The position numbers and the translations under genes were made by a program. This document shows, in pieces, positions 1 to 11,396 of a stretch of DNA of 64,000 bases. The DNA lies in the NCBI GenBank assembly GCA_001600415.1, contig BCJX01000005.1:966727-1030726 (forward strand), read 5' to 3'. The notes beneath the pieces were generated by a model. It did not search any database and was not told where the DNA came from. It saw only the letters and a list, made by a program, of their open reading frames with translations. Within the stretch, counting starts at the first letter, position 1; every line of letters starts with the position of its first letter. This DNA comes from Pascua guehoae. Taxonomy: Eukaryota; Basidiomycota; Tremellomycetes; Trichosporonales; Trichosporonaceae.

Positions 1-1371
1 CAGGTCGGCATGCTCGGCACTTTCCATTGCGAGCCGCACGTCATCTACACTCAGATCGTCTGGCAGGTCAAGCTTGAACAGCCTCCATAGCCAGCACAAG
101 GTATCCTCGTCGGGCGACAATACCCGAGGTCCCAGGACCTGCAACCCGAGCGTCCTCAGTCTCATCATCGTAGTGTGGCTTAAGCTTTTGTACCACATCA
201 TCTTTTCCCAATAGTACTCGCGAGGCAACACCAGCGATTTGAGAGGGAGCGCTTCGATGCCGACAAACACATAGCGTACTTTCGGTAGTGATCGAGCGGC
301 GTAGTGGATGACTGCGTCGAGAATACTCGAACCTCGTGGTTGACGGGGACCTTCTACTTGTGTCGACGCTTGCCAGGACGGGTCGAAGATGTAGACGACC
401 TCGCTGACGTTGGCAGGCCTCCGGACCCAGCAGATGCGCGTCTCCTCCCCGTCACCAAGCTCGGGGAGACGCGGGGGAGATGCCTTCACGACAACGCGTT
501 TGACCTCGCTGTCAACATGGAGGGAAACACCGCTGTGATCGAAGGGGAGCAATCCCAAACGCGTGAAAAAGACAGCCGTCTCGGCCTTTATCTTCCCTGA
601 TAATTCGGGGCACGTGTTGTTTGCAACAAGTCGTACCGTCTTCAAGGGGAGCGCGAGCGCCTGAACGATGAAGTTTGGGTAGTCACCAACGCCGGCGGCA
701 ATGTCGACAATTGTCGATGATTTCAGGATACGATCGCTATGCCGAAGCCGGCTCCTCGTTGTAGCAGACAAGTCCGACTCGGATGTACGCCAATGATACT
801 CTGTGTTCCGAAGATACAGTGGGGGCAGTCGTCGGATTTGCGCGCCAGTCGCCGTCATCTCCACCATTGCAACGGATGGAGAGCAGTAATGGGGCCCCCA
901 TGTGCGTAAGTTCGGAGGGGCAGTTGGGGTGGACCCCTGGTCGGATGCGCTAGTGACAGGCGTTTCAGGGTCGATGCGCAATGATTGGGCGGTTGGCGAA
1001 GCGGACCTTTCGCCCTTGGGACAGGAGAGTGATGAAGACTGGGCGTACTCGGGAGAGGCTGGCGAGGCGATGGGCGGAGCAAGCGACGTGGTTTCCGTGG
1101 GAGAGCAGAGTGTACGATTGTGGTGGATGATAACGTGGCGTGTCAGACGAGCATCGGACCAGTCTCTCAGCTCGCGAGAAACGCCCCGGAGAGTGACCAG
1201 GGCGAGTGGGTCGAACGCGAGGTGACCGAGGATGGCATCGAAGATGTGTGGGAAGGCAGAATGGTCAATGACGGCGGTGTGTGGAGAATCACAATCGTCC
1301 ACCAAGGATGTCATACAGTATCGTTTCGGCGAAGGGAGGGTTGACCAGAACTCGGGCTGCCGCTTTGCCAT
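1..1371 (-). CDS. F-box-like protein, 3' end beyond window
   Basis: This is one uninterrupted frame of 457 codons from the ATG at 1371 to the window edge, with no stop seen, so the C-terminus lies outside. About 40 residues in comes an N-terminal F-box-like segment reading IDHSAFPHIFDAILGHL, followed by LVTLRGVSRELRDW. It matches the segment IDHTAFPHIFEDIV in the divergent neighbour at 2111, so the two are paralogues. A second conserved block near residue 360, VRYVFVGIEALPL, parallels FVFVGTESLPL in that neighbour. The middle, roughly residues 80-150, is Ser/Pro-rich linker. F-box-like proteins usually recruit substrates to SCF ubiquitin ligases, but in yeasts with many such genes most have no known substrate. 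I assign the domain by its position and its DHxAFPHIF signature, not by a search. The start is the first ATG ahead of the conserved block. Confidence 0.72.
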   Translation of the reverse strand, partial: MAKRQPEFWSTLPSPKRYCMTSLVDDCDSPHTAVIDHSAFPHIFDAILGHLAFDPLALVTLRGVSRELRDWSDARLTRHVIIHHNRTLCSPTETTSLAPPIASPASPEYAQSSSLSCPKGERSASPTAQSLRIDPETPVTSASDQGSTPTAPPNLRTWGPHYCSPSVAMVEMTATGAQIRRLPPLYLRNTEYHWRTSESDLSATTRSRLRHSDRILKSSTIVDIAAGVGDYPNFIVQALALPLKTVRLVANNTCPELSGKIKAETAVFFTRLGLLPFDHSGVSLHVDSEVKRVVVKASPPRLPELGDGEETRICWVRRPANVSEVVYIFDPSWQASTQVEGPRQPRGSSILDAVIHYAARSLPKVRYVFVGIEALPLKSLVLPREYYWEKMMWYKSLSHTTMMRLRTLGLQVLGPRVLSPDEDTLCWLWRLFKLDLPDDLSVDDVRLAMESAEHADL

Positions 1372-2110
1372 AGCGACTGAATGAATGTGGAACTGAAGTG
1401 AGGAGGATTGTGTTGACAAGTACAAACGTCGCCAGTCCCAGGCCACTATGCCATGATCGTGAGCGGATTCAAATTTGAAACACGAGGGGCAGGGGAGGCA
1501 CTGCCACCTTGCATCGCCAATTCTGTTGTCAAGACGGGCCCAACTCCAAACACGACGACGAGCAAGGGTCAAGACTCAAAACGACGGCAACTGCTTCAGT
1601 TGGGCTGTTACAGCTCCGCTCTTGGGACTTTGGATGCTATGCAGCTCTACGCCAGAAGCTTCAAATGCGATGACAACTTGAATCATCGTGCCCAGGGGGT
1701 TAAACAAAACACCCTTCACATTTGGGATAAAACTTCTCTCTCAGACAGGAACTCAACTTCAAACTACCTGCTCCTGGCTAATAAAGTTGAGGGGGAGTTT
1801 CCGAGACTCCTCTCAAAACACCGACCTTGTTCCTAAACTTCATTCAATTCAAGACGGACAGGAGGCAACATACTTATAATATATGCAGGACCGAACCGAA
1901 CTCTGTTCGCTTATGCCCCACGCACGACTTGAACGTCCACGTCCTTGTCACCTCTTCCAACGCTCTCGGTTGCCAACAACCTCTTTCTTTGTCGGCATCC
2001 TCGTACACAGCCAGACATCTCCAGCCGATCCGATCGAAACCTCGGTTTCATTTCCTCCGAATCCCTCTGCACAACTCTCTCGCCCACCTCTGCTCGTCAC
2101 GCCACCCAAC
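1372..2110. promoter_or_regulatory. Shared upstream region of the F-box-like pair
   Basis: This 739-bp region separates the divergent F-box-like genes. It holds a TATA-like TTATAATATAT at 1874-1884, about 230 bp before the + strand ATG, and a CT-rich leader from about 2040 to 2110 typical of fungal 5' UTRs. An in-frame ATG at 1883 lies within the TATA-like stretch and is probably not the real start. No independent gene is seen. Confidence 0.5.
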
Positions 2111-3427
2111 ATGAGTGCAAGCCCTCAACCATCGTCTGGCGCCAGGACGGTCACGATTGACCACACCGCTTTCCCGCACATCTTCGAAGACATTGTGGAT
2201 CAGGAACCACAGGAGCAGTATTCAGTCTTGCGCCTCCTTAACAAAAGCAGCCTTTTTCGCTTCGACCGCCGGATGGCAAATCACATCGGAGTGTGCGCAA
2301 CCCATGCCTGCCGAGCAATTCCGTTCGGTAGCTCCAAGGTCGACCCGGCCCATTCCGACTTTTGGCCCACCGCCTGTCGACCATACTGCCGATGTCCTAC
2401 CGTCATCTTCAGCGTCAAACACTCGAAGAATGGTTCACGCGCAGTGCCATTCCCCGGTCAGCAGCTACGCACCAAGGTCGGTTGGGGTCCGAAGGTCCAC
2501 GATGCGCCCACCAAAACTTGGATTGCCAAGCGCGACAAGATTCTATCCGACACCACGCAGGTTCTCGACATTGTAGGCTTCGTTCCCGATGCCCGTTGGA
2601 TGGCAGAAAAGGTATGGAGCAAGACCCGTCTGCCAATGGTCCGCTTCATCCCTCTCCCCATTGACTACGACCTCGTATTATCGACTGGCACCTGGGCGGA
2701 ACAATTCACAGCCAATGTTGGTGTCATCTTCACCCGTCCCAAACGGTATCGCGCCGATCGCCAAGCACACGTCCCTGACGACATGATTGTCAACACTCTG
2801 GTAATCCATGTCGACGTTCCAAAAGTTTCGCCAAACGACGCGACGGAATCCATGTACGACGATTCTTTCACCATCTGGTACCCGATGTTTCTTCCGGCAC
2901 AACCCATCACGCGCGAGTTTGTCTACAGCTTCGATAAAGCTTGGACCGGGGTGTCTCTTTCTCAAATCTCGGATTCAACCCCTCCCGACCCAGCCCCGGG
3001 AACACCAACGTCCACCAACATGTTCCGGCGTCCTGCCGTTGAGCTCGGTCACGTGTTAAAGGCCGATTTGGATCGCAGCTTCGTCTTCGTCGGCACCGAG
3101 TCGCTTCCTCTGGATGTGGTCGACATTGTTGGAGTACGCCACCTCCGCCAATACTTCCCCCGCGGGCATGGCGAGCAATCGACCTGCGGCTCAGAGGACA
3201 TTCGTTTGGCTATCCTGATCACCATCCTCCAGTCAGCTACCGTTGTCATGTTGAATCGATACCAAGGGGAAGACTTTACGACCACTGTGGCATACCGCAC
3301 GGAGCTGCAAACCCTTGCTAATAGAATCTTGGGCATGGTCCACTTCAAGACGCGCAAGGAGTATCGCAAGGAGGTCGGGAGAAAGGACTGGTACAGGATG
3401 ACCAGGGGGTACTCTTGGCAGCTGTGA
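2111..3427 (+). CDS. F-box-like protein
   Basis: This is an intronless gene of 438 residues. The frame is open from 1883, but the ATG at 2111 is preferred because it follows a pyrimidine-rich leader and stands 15 codons ahead of the conserved N-terminal block VTIDHTAFPHIFEDIV (residues 15-30). LLNKSSLFRF follows, as in the interaction helix of F-box proteins. The C-terminal third contains SFVFVGTESLPLDVVD and a lysine/arginine-rich end, MVHFKTRKEYRKEVGRKDWY. The shared signature shows common descent with the divergent gene ending at 1371. A role as an SCF substrate receptor is inferred from family membership only. Nothing suggests a membrane segment or signal peptide. Confidence 0.72.
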   Translation: MSASPQPSSGARTVTIDHTAFPHIFEDIVDQEPQEQYSVLRLLNKSSLFRFDRRMANHIGVCATHACRAIPFGSSKVDPAHSDFWPTACRPYCRCPTVIFSVKHSKNGSRAVPFPGQQLRTKVGWGPKVHDAPTKTWIAKRDKILSDTTQVLDIVGFVPDARWMAEKVWSKTRLPMVRFIPLPIDYDLVLSTGTWAEQFTANVGVIFTRPKRYRADRQAHVPDDMIVNTLVIHVDVPKVSPNDATESMYDDSFTIWYPMFLPAQPITREFVYSFDKAWTGVSLSQISDSTPPDPAPGTPTSTNMFRRPAVELGHVLKADLDRSFVFVGTESLPLDVVDIVGVRHLRQYFPRGHGEQSTCGSEDIRLAILITILQSATVVMLNRYQGEDFTTTVAYRTELQTLANRILGMVHFKTRKEYRKEVGRKDWYRMTRGYSWQL

Positions 3428-4471
3428 ATAGATTCATAGATATTAGATGTCACTGGATAGAGCTAGAGACCTGGGATTGCTGCCTCCTGTGCGCTTCTGG
3501 TTGCGATATCCGCATGGCTTCATATCAGGTGAGCAAGTCACCGTTCGATGGTGGTGAGGTACTCAGCACTCCATCTTTTCACACGCAGCAACAAACCTGT
3601 CTATTTCGCCTGAGGAACAATCAATAGGGGGCGGTGGTCGGGGTTTGTCGGATCAGGATTTGTTAAAATTGCCGAGGAAGAGAACAAGTTGCAACGTATT
3701 ATATCAATAGATGCCAGCCTTCAACCCTTGAGACTCTGTCCAGTCTATGTCGAGGGCGGTGCCCATTAATAGCAACCGCTCGTAACAATGTCAAATGTCC
3801 ATCCGTCAGTACCGCAGTGGGTGGTCACTCAGCAATGTGGCGCAGGGTGGGACCGGTAGTCGACGCTGCGTTGAGCCGAGGAAGTAGCGAGCGCTAGTGC
3901 TAGTCTAGTCCAATTCATTGTAACGCAAATACGAGACCCATGTAACGCCCCATCTGCCGAGATACTCGACCACTGCAACTCCGAACATTGATGAAGATAC
4001 AGTAGACTGCCAGAGATCAGCGTGACATTCAAAGTCGTCGAGCGGGCGTGGCCAATTTATGCGCCACCTCGTAAACTGCAGGCAGACCCTAACTTGTTCA
4101 TGTAGTCCATACGTAAACCTCGTCGTGATCGGGGAGGCACTGGTCGCAGACCATGGGGTATGGTCTGTACCAGAGAAGGCAGGGAAGACCGACGAACGGC
4201 CAGGGCAAACCACAGAGGTGCACATGCGAGGTGGTCCGTGAGGTGGCCACGGTGCTCGTCCGCCACCTCGTTGTGTGTGGCATGAAAAGGTATGACGAAG
4301 CAAGAAGCCTTCATCGCATAAGAGTACATTTCAGGAATCGTGTTTCGTGTTTCAACTACAGACAATCAGCCCCGTGTTCGCTGTATGCACACTGGGCGTC
4401 GAACCGGCTACACAGGCCCTTCTCTCGATGGCACACGCGCCCAGGTTGCCCGCCACCTGGCTTGACTTGAC
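3428..4471. other. Intergenic, no gene recognised
   Basis: About 1 kb between convergent ends (F-box-like + and PLC -). Open frames of 60-130 codons occur on both strands (for example 3905-4303 and 4057-4365, -), but none carries a recognisable domain and none keeps the C/G third-position preference of neighbouring genes. The first 300 bp are relatively AT-rich and probably contain the 3' UTR of the F-box-like gene. Confidence 0.5.
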
Positions 4472-5898
4472 TTAATTGTTGATGATAAAGTTGAGCGCAA
4501 CCATGAGGGTCGCGAGACCCGTCTCGCCGCTCCCGGTGTAGCGGTAAAAGTCCATCATGAGCGTCGCGCGGGGCCGCTTCCCTTCGACAGCCTTTTCGAG
4601 GAGCCACTTTGTGATAAAGCTGTTGACGCCCTGGCTACCGAGACCCCAGTTTGTCAAGCCGAACCCCTTGGCGACCCAGTTGGGCTGCGCGCCAGGGAAC
4701 TTGGACGCAGAGGTAAAGTCGATCGTCATGGGCGAGCCCTGGCGGGCCTCAAGCGTCTCCTCGAGGTGGGACGTGATTGCCTGTGACTTTTGCCAGTTTT
4801 GCAGGATCGAGTCGATGCCGTACCTGCGACAGGTCAGCTGTGACATTCAAGAGGTACGTGGGGGTGGGGAAAGACGAGGGGCATTGTGGCTGCTCCGGAG
4901 GTACGTACCAGTCGTGCACGCGGACCTTCTTGCCGTGGCACTCCCATTCGAATCCGTCCTCCTTCGAGTTGGGCCAGGTGGACGGGTGGATACCGAGTCC
5001 CTTGGGGCAGTCGCCGTCGTTGACCTGGTTAAAGCGCGAGATGAGCGTCGCCTTGCCCCGCACCTCGCCGAGCTTGGGGAAATGCTGGTCAAAGCGCCAC
5101 AGGCCGCTCTCGTCGAGCTGCTGGTGGACAAGTTTGGCAAACGCCGGGTCATCGGGCGGGCCCTCTTGCTTGACAAAGACGAACACTGCCTCGCGCGGGT
5201 GCTGGCGCAGAAACTCGTTGATCCAGTTGACCTGCGTCCTGAAGTCGGACTTTTGGCTCTGAATGCCGTGGTACACTATTGTGGGCGTCAGAACGGCCAC
5301 ATACTTGCCCTGAAGTAGGATGCAACGCACCCTGAAGAACACCCTCGACGACCTTGAGACGGATGTCAAAGACGCGGATACCATCCTGGAGCTGCTGGTT
5401 GACGTCGTGATCCTGGCACCTCGAGATGACTGTGCGCACCCGTCAGCACGACATGGACCCTGGATCAACAGGTGACTCACAGCCATGCAGCGACGCGCTC
5501 TCATGCGAGCCCGGAACAGTGAGGTCGGCAATCTCAAACTCGTCCGGGAGGTGGCTCATCCAGTCGGTCGTGCTGGGCCGCGGGAAAGTGATGACTGTAA
5601 AGTCGCGCTCCCCGATGATGAGGTAGGCGAGCACGCCCGCAAACGACGAGTTGAGCTCGGCCCACCCGCGCCGCCGCTCTGCAGGCAGCGGGGCAAGCGG
5701 GACTTCAATGTTGCCTTGGCTGTCTTTATTGCCAGACACGGAGAAGTTGATGACAGCGACCGGGTAACCGCCGCGAGGACCGCCTGCGGCAAGGTCGACG
5801 ACCGTGTCGTTGCCCGCCTTGTTGGTCGGGAGGCTGTCGCCGCCCTGCAGCGAGACGGGGCCAATGTCAATGCCGTACGGGATGATGCGGAGGGCCAT
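4472..5898 (-). CDS. PI-PLC X-domain phosphodiesterase-like protein
   Basis: I read four exons, 5898-5481, 5429-5331, 5275-4909 and 4823-4472, which sum to 412 codons (411 residues plus stop). The protein has an N-terminal stretch of about 110 residues of unknown role. Then comes a single-domain PI-PLC X barrel of the bacterial and lower-eukaryote type: WMSHLPDEFEIADLTVPGSH with the first catalytic His, DIRLKVVEGVLQVYHGIQ with the second His, and LRQHPREAVFVFVKQE. Such enzymes cleave phosphatidylinositol or GPI head groups. No PH, EF-hand, Y or C2 domain is present, so this is not a signalling PLC-delta type. No signal peptide is evident from the ATG at 5898. An in-frame ATG at 5937 would add 13 residues, but the nearer one has the better context (ccaccATGg). 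The actual substrate is unknown. Confidence 0.82.
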
Positions 5899-6690
5899 GG
5901 TGGATGTTTGTTGAAGAGAGGTGAGAAGTGAATGCAAGTAGCGTGGATTATCGCACGCAAACTATGGGCAGCTAGACTGCGGTTTTGCTTGCCAAGCGGT
6001 GGTCAGTGATATTGGGCTCAATGACGCGATGGCTGGGTGCGGTTCGCAATGTAGGTAATCAAGAGGCAACTGGCCCCGGATGAATGGAACAAATGAGGTG
6101 GCCGAGGTGGAGGGCCAGTTGAAACCTATTTATGCCACTTTCCCTGAACACTGGGGCAGGATCGCCAGGCAGTTTTTGATAAGCGACCCTGACTGACTGT
6201 GCGTTCACAAGTGACGTAGGGTACCTGGCCCCTCTTCGAGCGACCCGCCAGAGACCTTGAATGTTCACCTTGCCATTATCGATATCCTCGACAGATTTCC
6301 TCCAACAGACAGATCGTCTCTGCATTGGGACAGGGGCAAAGACACCGGAAGACGCCACTGGAGGCCGCCCTTCTGCTCCTCTGGCCACACTTGCTGGAGT
6401 GCCGACTGCCTGCCTTGCGTGCTCGGAATCACTGCTTGCGGACATGAGCAGGGGCTTGCTTTGTGTGACTCGGGCTGCGTCTCGGGAACGGCAAGCAACA
6501 AAAATCCTTGTCAGGTAACATATGACAGACGCTGACGATCAATATTGACAAAACACGATGGACATGCAGTCGAAGCGTCGGTCACACCGTGATCACGCTA
6601 ACACGATTCGGATCAGGAAGGACACCCCGACTGTCAGAAGCAACGGCAGATGCATTCTCCACTCTTCTAGACTGCGCACATCGCAGCTTT
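5899..6690. promoter_or_regulatory. Upstream region of the PLC gene
   Basis: Region of 792 bp between DPS1 (3' end) and the PLC start, both on the minus strand. A minus-strand TATA-like ATAAATA lies at 6127-6133, about 230 bp before the PLC ATG, and is the best core-promoter candidate. A 128-codon minus-strand frame (6445-6059) spans this TATA. I do not call it a gene because it has no recognisable domain and runs through the promoter. Confidence 0.45.
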
Positions 6691-8733
6691 CTACGGGGCG
6701 AGACGCTTGGGGTCGCGGGGGAACATGGAGGCGCGGCGAATGTTGCCGAGGCCGAGGTAGAACTAAACGTCAGCATTTGTTCCACGAACCTAATGCGACT
6801 CCCGCTCGGGGGCGCGCAATCGACCCAAACTCACCATGACAACACGCTCAAGACCGATACCGCCACCGCCGTGCGGGGGTGCACCGTGGCGGAACGAGTC
6901 GATGTAGCTGTCGAGCGAAGCGGGGTCCATGCCAAACTCCTTGATGCGCTGGGTGAGGTACTCGGGGTCGTGGATACGCTGGGCACCAGAAAGCACCTCC
7001 TGCACTCGTTAGCATTTCACCCAACAATAAAGCAAAACCATGCAACTAACCTCTCCGCGCAGGAAGAAGTCGTACGAGTTGACGACCTTGTTGTTGGTCG
7101 GGTCAGGCATAGAGTAGAAGGGACGGAACGCTGAGGTTGTCAGCCGACACATCGTGGAAGGCCAGCCCAGGCACTGGCTGAAGCACTTACACGCAGGGAA
7201 CTTGTCCATGATGAAGAAGTCGGAGCCAAAGCGCTCCTTGACAAGACGGCCAAGCAGCTTCTCGTTCTCTGTGCTCAAGTCGGCATCGTCGTGAAGAGGG
7301 GTGCCGTCAAAGTCCGTCGCGCCGGCGTCCTGGAGCATCTTGATACCCTCGGCGAACGTAATCTTGGGCGTCACCTCCGTGAAAACAAACTTCTCCACAG
7401 GGTACTGCTTGCGCACAACAGCAAGCTCCTTGGCGTACTTCTCCTCAAGGCCGATGAAGATGGCCTTGAAGAGACCGTCAAGAGTCTCAATGACCTCGTC
7501 GTAGTGCTCGACAATCTCCATTTCCAAATCAAGACCCATAAACCTGTACACGTCAGCTTTTCCGTGGTGCGTGCGAATAGCCTCCGTACATACTCGGTCA
7601 GGTGGCGGTGGGTGTTGCTGTCCTCGGCACGGAAGACTGTGGCGGTTAATATTGAGTCGGTAATGAGTCGAGTCAGGCACACGCACCAGGTGCAATTTCG
7701 TACACCTTGCCAAAGTCAGCGGCAATGGCCATCTGCTTGGCCAGCTGTGGGCTCTGGGCAAGGAACGCCTTCTCCTTAAAGTACGAGACGGGGAAAACGG
7801 AGGCGCCCGACTCGGTGGCCGCGCCCTGGAGCTTGGGGGTGTGGATCTCGACAAAGCCCTGCTCGTCGAGGAAGTCGCGGAAGAGCTTGCCAACAGCGGC
7901 CTGGATGCGGAAGATTGCCTGGTTGGCGGGCGTGCGGAGGTCCATGACACGGTTGTCGAGGCGGGTCTGGAGCGCGACACGCGAGTACTGGATACCCTCC
8001 TGCTCTCCCTTCACGATATCGGCCTCGGAGCGGGACGCGTCCTCGATCGAGAAGGGGAAGGGCGCCGACTCGACGGCAGTGTAGAGCTTGTGGATGGCAA
8101 TCTCGTACTGCTGGATCGTGCACGACTTGACCTCGGCAGGCTTAATGACACCCTCGACGACAACGAGCGACTCGCTAGGGATGAGCGTCGCGTACTTGAG
8201 CATCTGCTTCGAGACCTGGTGCTCGTCCGTCTCCTTGGACTGGACGAGGACGCCCTGCAATGTCTGCATCTGCTGGCGGAACTGGAGGAAGACAATCTTG
8301 GCACCTGGGCAAAAATGTCAGCAAATTCAAATGCCAGACGTGGACAGCACAGGCCAGCATGCTGCTTACCCTGGGGACGCATGTTGTGGAGGCGGCCACG
8401 GAACACGACCTCCTTGCTAACGTGCTTCGCAATGTCGTCAAACTGGAGCCACTCGCGGTTCAGACGCTCCTGCGACTGGTGGAGAGGAAGCTTGCCGTAG
8501 TTCTGCGACGCAGAGTCGACCGATGCAGCGGCCTCGCGCTTCTTGCGCTCTGCCTCCTCACGCGCGGCCTGCTCGGCCTTCTTCTTCTCCTTTTCGGCGG
8601 CCTTGGCCATCTTCTTGAGCTGCGCCTTGGATGGGCCGGCGGGCTTGTCACCAGCGGCGGCGTCAGCACCGGCGGCGGCAGGCTTGGCCGCAGCGGCAGG
8701 AGTGTTCTGGACGGGCTTGGGCTGCTCGGACAT
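6691..8733 (-). CDS. DPS1: Cytosolic aspartyl-tRNA synthetase
   Basis: The enzyme charges tRNA-Asp with aspartate in the cytosol (class IIb aaRS). The gene has about seven exons encoding roughly 560 residues, close to the fungal norm. The start at 8733 (MSEQPKPVQ) is followed by an Ala/Lys-rich extension that includes [18 protein letters not shown], typical of the RNA-binding arm of fungal AspRS. Next come the anticodon-binding OB fold ([15 protein letters not shown], then [19 protein letters not shown]) and the catalytic domain. Motif 2 reads [14 protein letters not shown] and motif 3 [11 protein letters not shown]. The last exon encodes [20 protein letters not shown] and ends LAP, the conserved C-terminus of eukaryotic AspRS. 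Introns lie near 8371-8305, 7682-7640, 7594-7543, 7195-7131, 7050-7000 and 6834-6758. The gene diverges from LYS1. Confidence 0.95.
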
Positions 8734-9103
8734 GATTTTGTGTATGAATCCAAGCAAGATGAGGGTCGAGCTTTGTTGCTTTCAACGTTTCGAGATTGAG
8801 TGGATGGAATGGCAGGGAGTCGATCCGAACGGACACCGGAGAGTCGATCTTTTGGTATGACTCATTTTGGGCCCATTTTCTTATCAACCCACGTGGCATT
8901 TCTTCCTATCGGCTTTCTCCATCCGATCCGATCTTCGACTCAAATCAGGTTGCTTGCAGCTGCAGGCCCCTGGCCCCTGGCGAACGTGGGGAGGCTGCAA
9001 AGAAACAAGATAATCTCACCCCACTTTCCAAGTGGCTGGCTTTCCAGATTTCCCATCGTCACTCTTTTCACCCCACCCCCCCAACCACACCAACTTTACA
9101 AAA
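8734..9103. promoter_or_regulatory. Divergent promoter DPS1/LYS1
   Basis: 370 bp between two divergent ATGs. It contains an E-box palindrome CCACGTGG at 8889-8896 and a C-rich stretch from 9060 immediately before the LYS1 start (aaaATGgc). No TATA box is obvious. The amino-acid synthesis and tRNA-charging genes could be co-regulated from here, but no Gcn4-type TGACTC is apparent to me. Confidence 0.4.
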
Positions 9104-10358
<1,255 letters not shown>

Positions 10359-10593
10359 ACTGGGTCATCAGTAGCATTTATTTACAAGTAGATTGCATAC
10401 GCAACAATCAATGAGAGTGATGTTCTGCAGAGATTTTGGCCGGTGGCAAAAGCTGCAGTCTGTGCGGGGAAGAAGACGCGCGATTCGCTCGTGGGTGAGA
10501 TCCAGCTCAACAACACGATAAGATTCATTTGAAGAGCCCAAATTAAGAAGACACCGAGATCCAAACACGCACGCAACCAAGCTACACGTCCCA
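10359..10593. other. Convergent 3' region LYS1 / secreted protein
   Basis: Short convergent interval. It probably contains both 3' UTRs, and nothing else is visible. Confidence 0.5.
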
Positions 10594-11396
10594 CTACAGA
10601 ACAGTCGCCAGGGACATGGCCGCGGCAGCGAGAGCGAGCGCGACGCCCGTCCGATCCTTTGAGGCTGCTGCAGACTCGAGGTTCGCTGGGACGCTCATTA
10701 CTGGGAATGACGAGTCTTTGATTTCAAACTCTTCCGACACGGCCACAAGGCCTTAGAAGGTCAGCGGCATTCAACCCTCCCGAAACTCACTAGAGCGGAG
10801 CTTCATGTCGATAAGGTACAGCTTGTAGCCAAGGCCCGGGGGTGCACTGAAGTCAGCACGGGGGGTATACCGATTGTATTCACCTCTTGGCGGTAGCCTG
10901 GAGGCGAATCTGATGCTTCATCTTTTCGTGAATATCTATTTTACAGTCAGTAGTGTTCCTCCTGCAGTTGGGTAATTGAGCACACTTACAGATGTCTGCG
11001 AGAGTGACAATGGAAAGAGCAGTCGGGAGAAGCGTTGTGTTCTCGTTGGTGATAAACACCTCGATGTTTTTGATACCCGGGTCCTTCATCAACAGCCAGT
11101 TCATGGTGCTGGCGCCCTCCACCCCTAGTTGGTCAGCTATGGCCGTGGGTTATCCTTGGGCACATACAATAGTCGTTCTGGGTGGGGAATAGAAAAATAT
11201 CGCTTTTCATACCGGACCGATCCAGCTCCTCGGGGAGCACGCTCTCGTCGGCCTGGGTTGTGGCGATGGTGACGCCAGAAGTGGCGGCGGCATCGCTGGC
11301 ACCGAGGGCACTGCCCCCTGTCTGTTGTGCACGGGCGATGGGGAAAAGGAGGGGGAGGAGTGTCGTAACCACAGTAAAGAGATGTGTGACGAGCAT
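10594..11396 (-). CDS. Small secreted, probably GPI-anchored protein (Kre9/Knh1-like fold possible)
   Basis: Several exons are joined by short introns. The N-terminus is a clear signal peptide, MLVTHLFTVVTTLLPLLFPI followed by ARAQ, with cleavage likely after ARA. A Thr/Ser/Ala-rich stretch comes next, then a compact beta-rich domain (STMNWLLMKDPGIKNIEVFI, NENTTLLPTALSIVTLADI, MKHQIRLQATAK, GLGYKLYLIDM, SEEFEIKDSSFPV). The C-terminus, after a polar ESAAASKDRTG, is a hydrophobic Ala/Leu tail (VALALAAAAMSLATVL) and then the stop, which fits a GPI-attachment signal. The alternating W/V/L pattern and the closing FEI resemble the N-terminal Ig-like domain of Kre9/Knh1 cell-wall proteins, but I could not confirm this. 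I infer a cell-surface location. The start is the ATG at 11396, the first that places the signal peptide at the terminus. Confidence 0.65.

Noticed and set aside
1883..2110. N-terminal extension of the F-box-like gene to the ATG at 1883
   Set aside because: The segment lies in a TATA-like and CT-rich leader, and the conserved domain begins only after the ATG at 2111.
6059..6445. 128-codon minus-strand frame upstream of PLC
   Set aside because: It spans the best TATA candidate of PLC and shows no domain.
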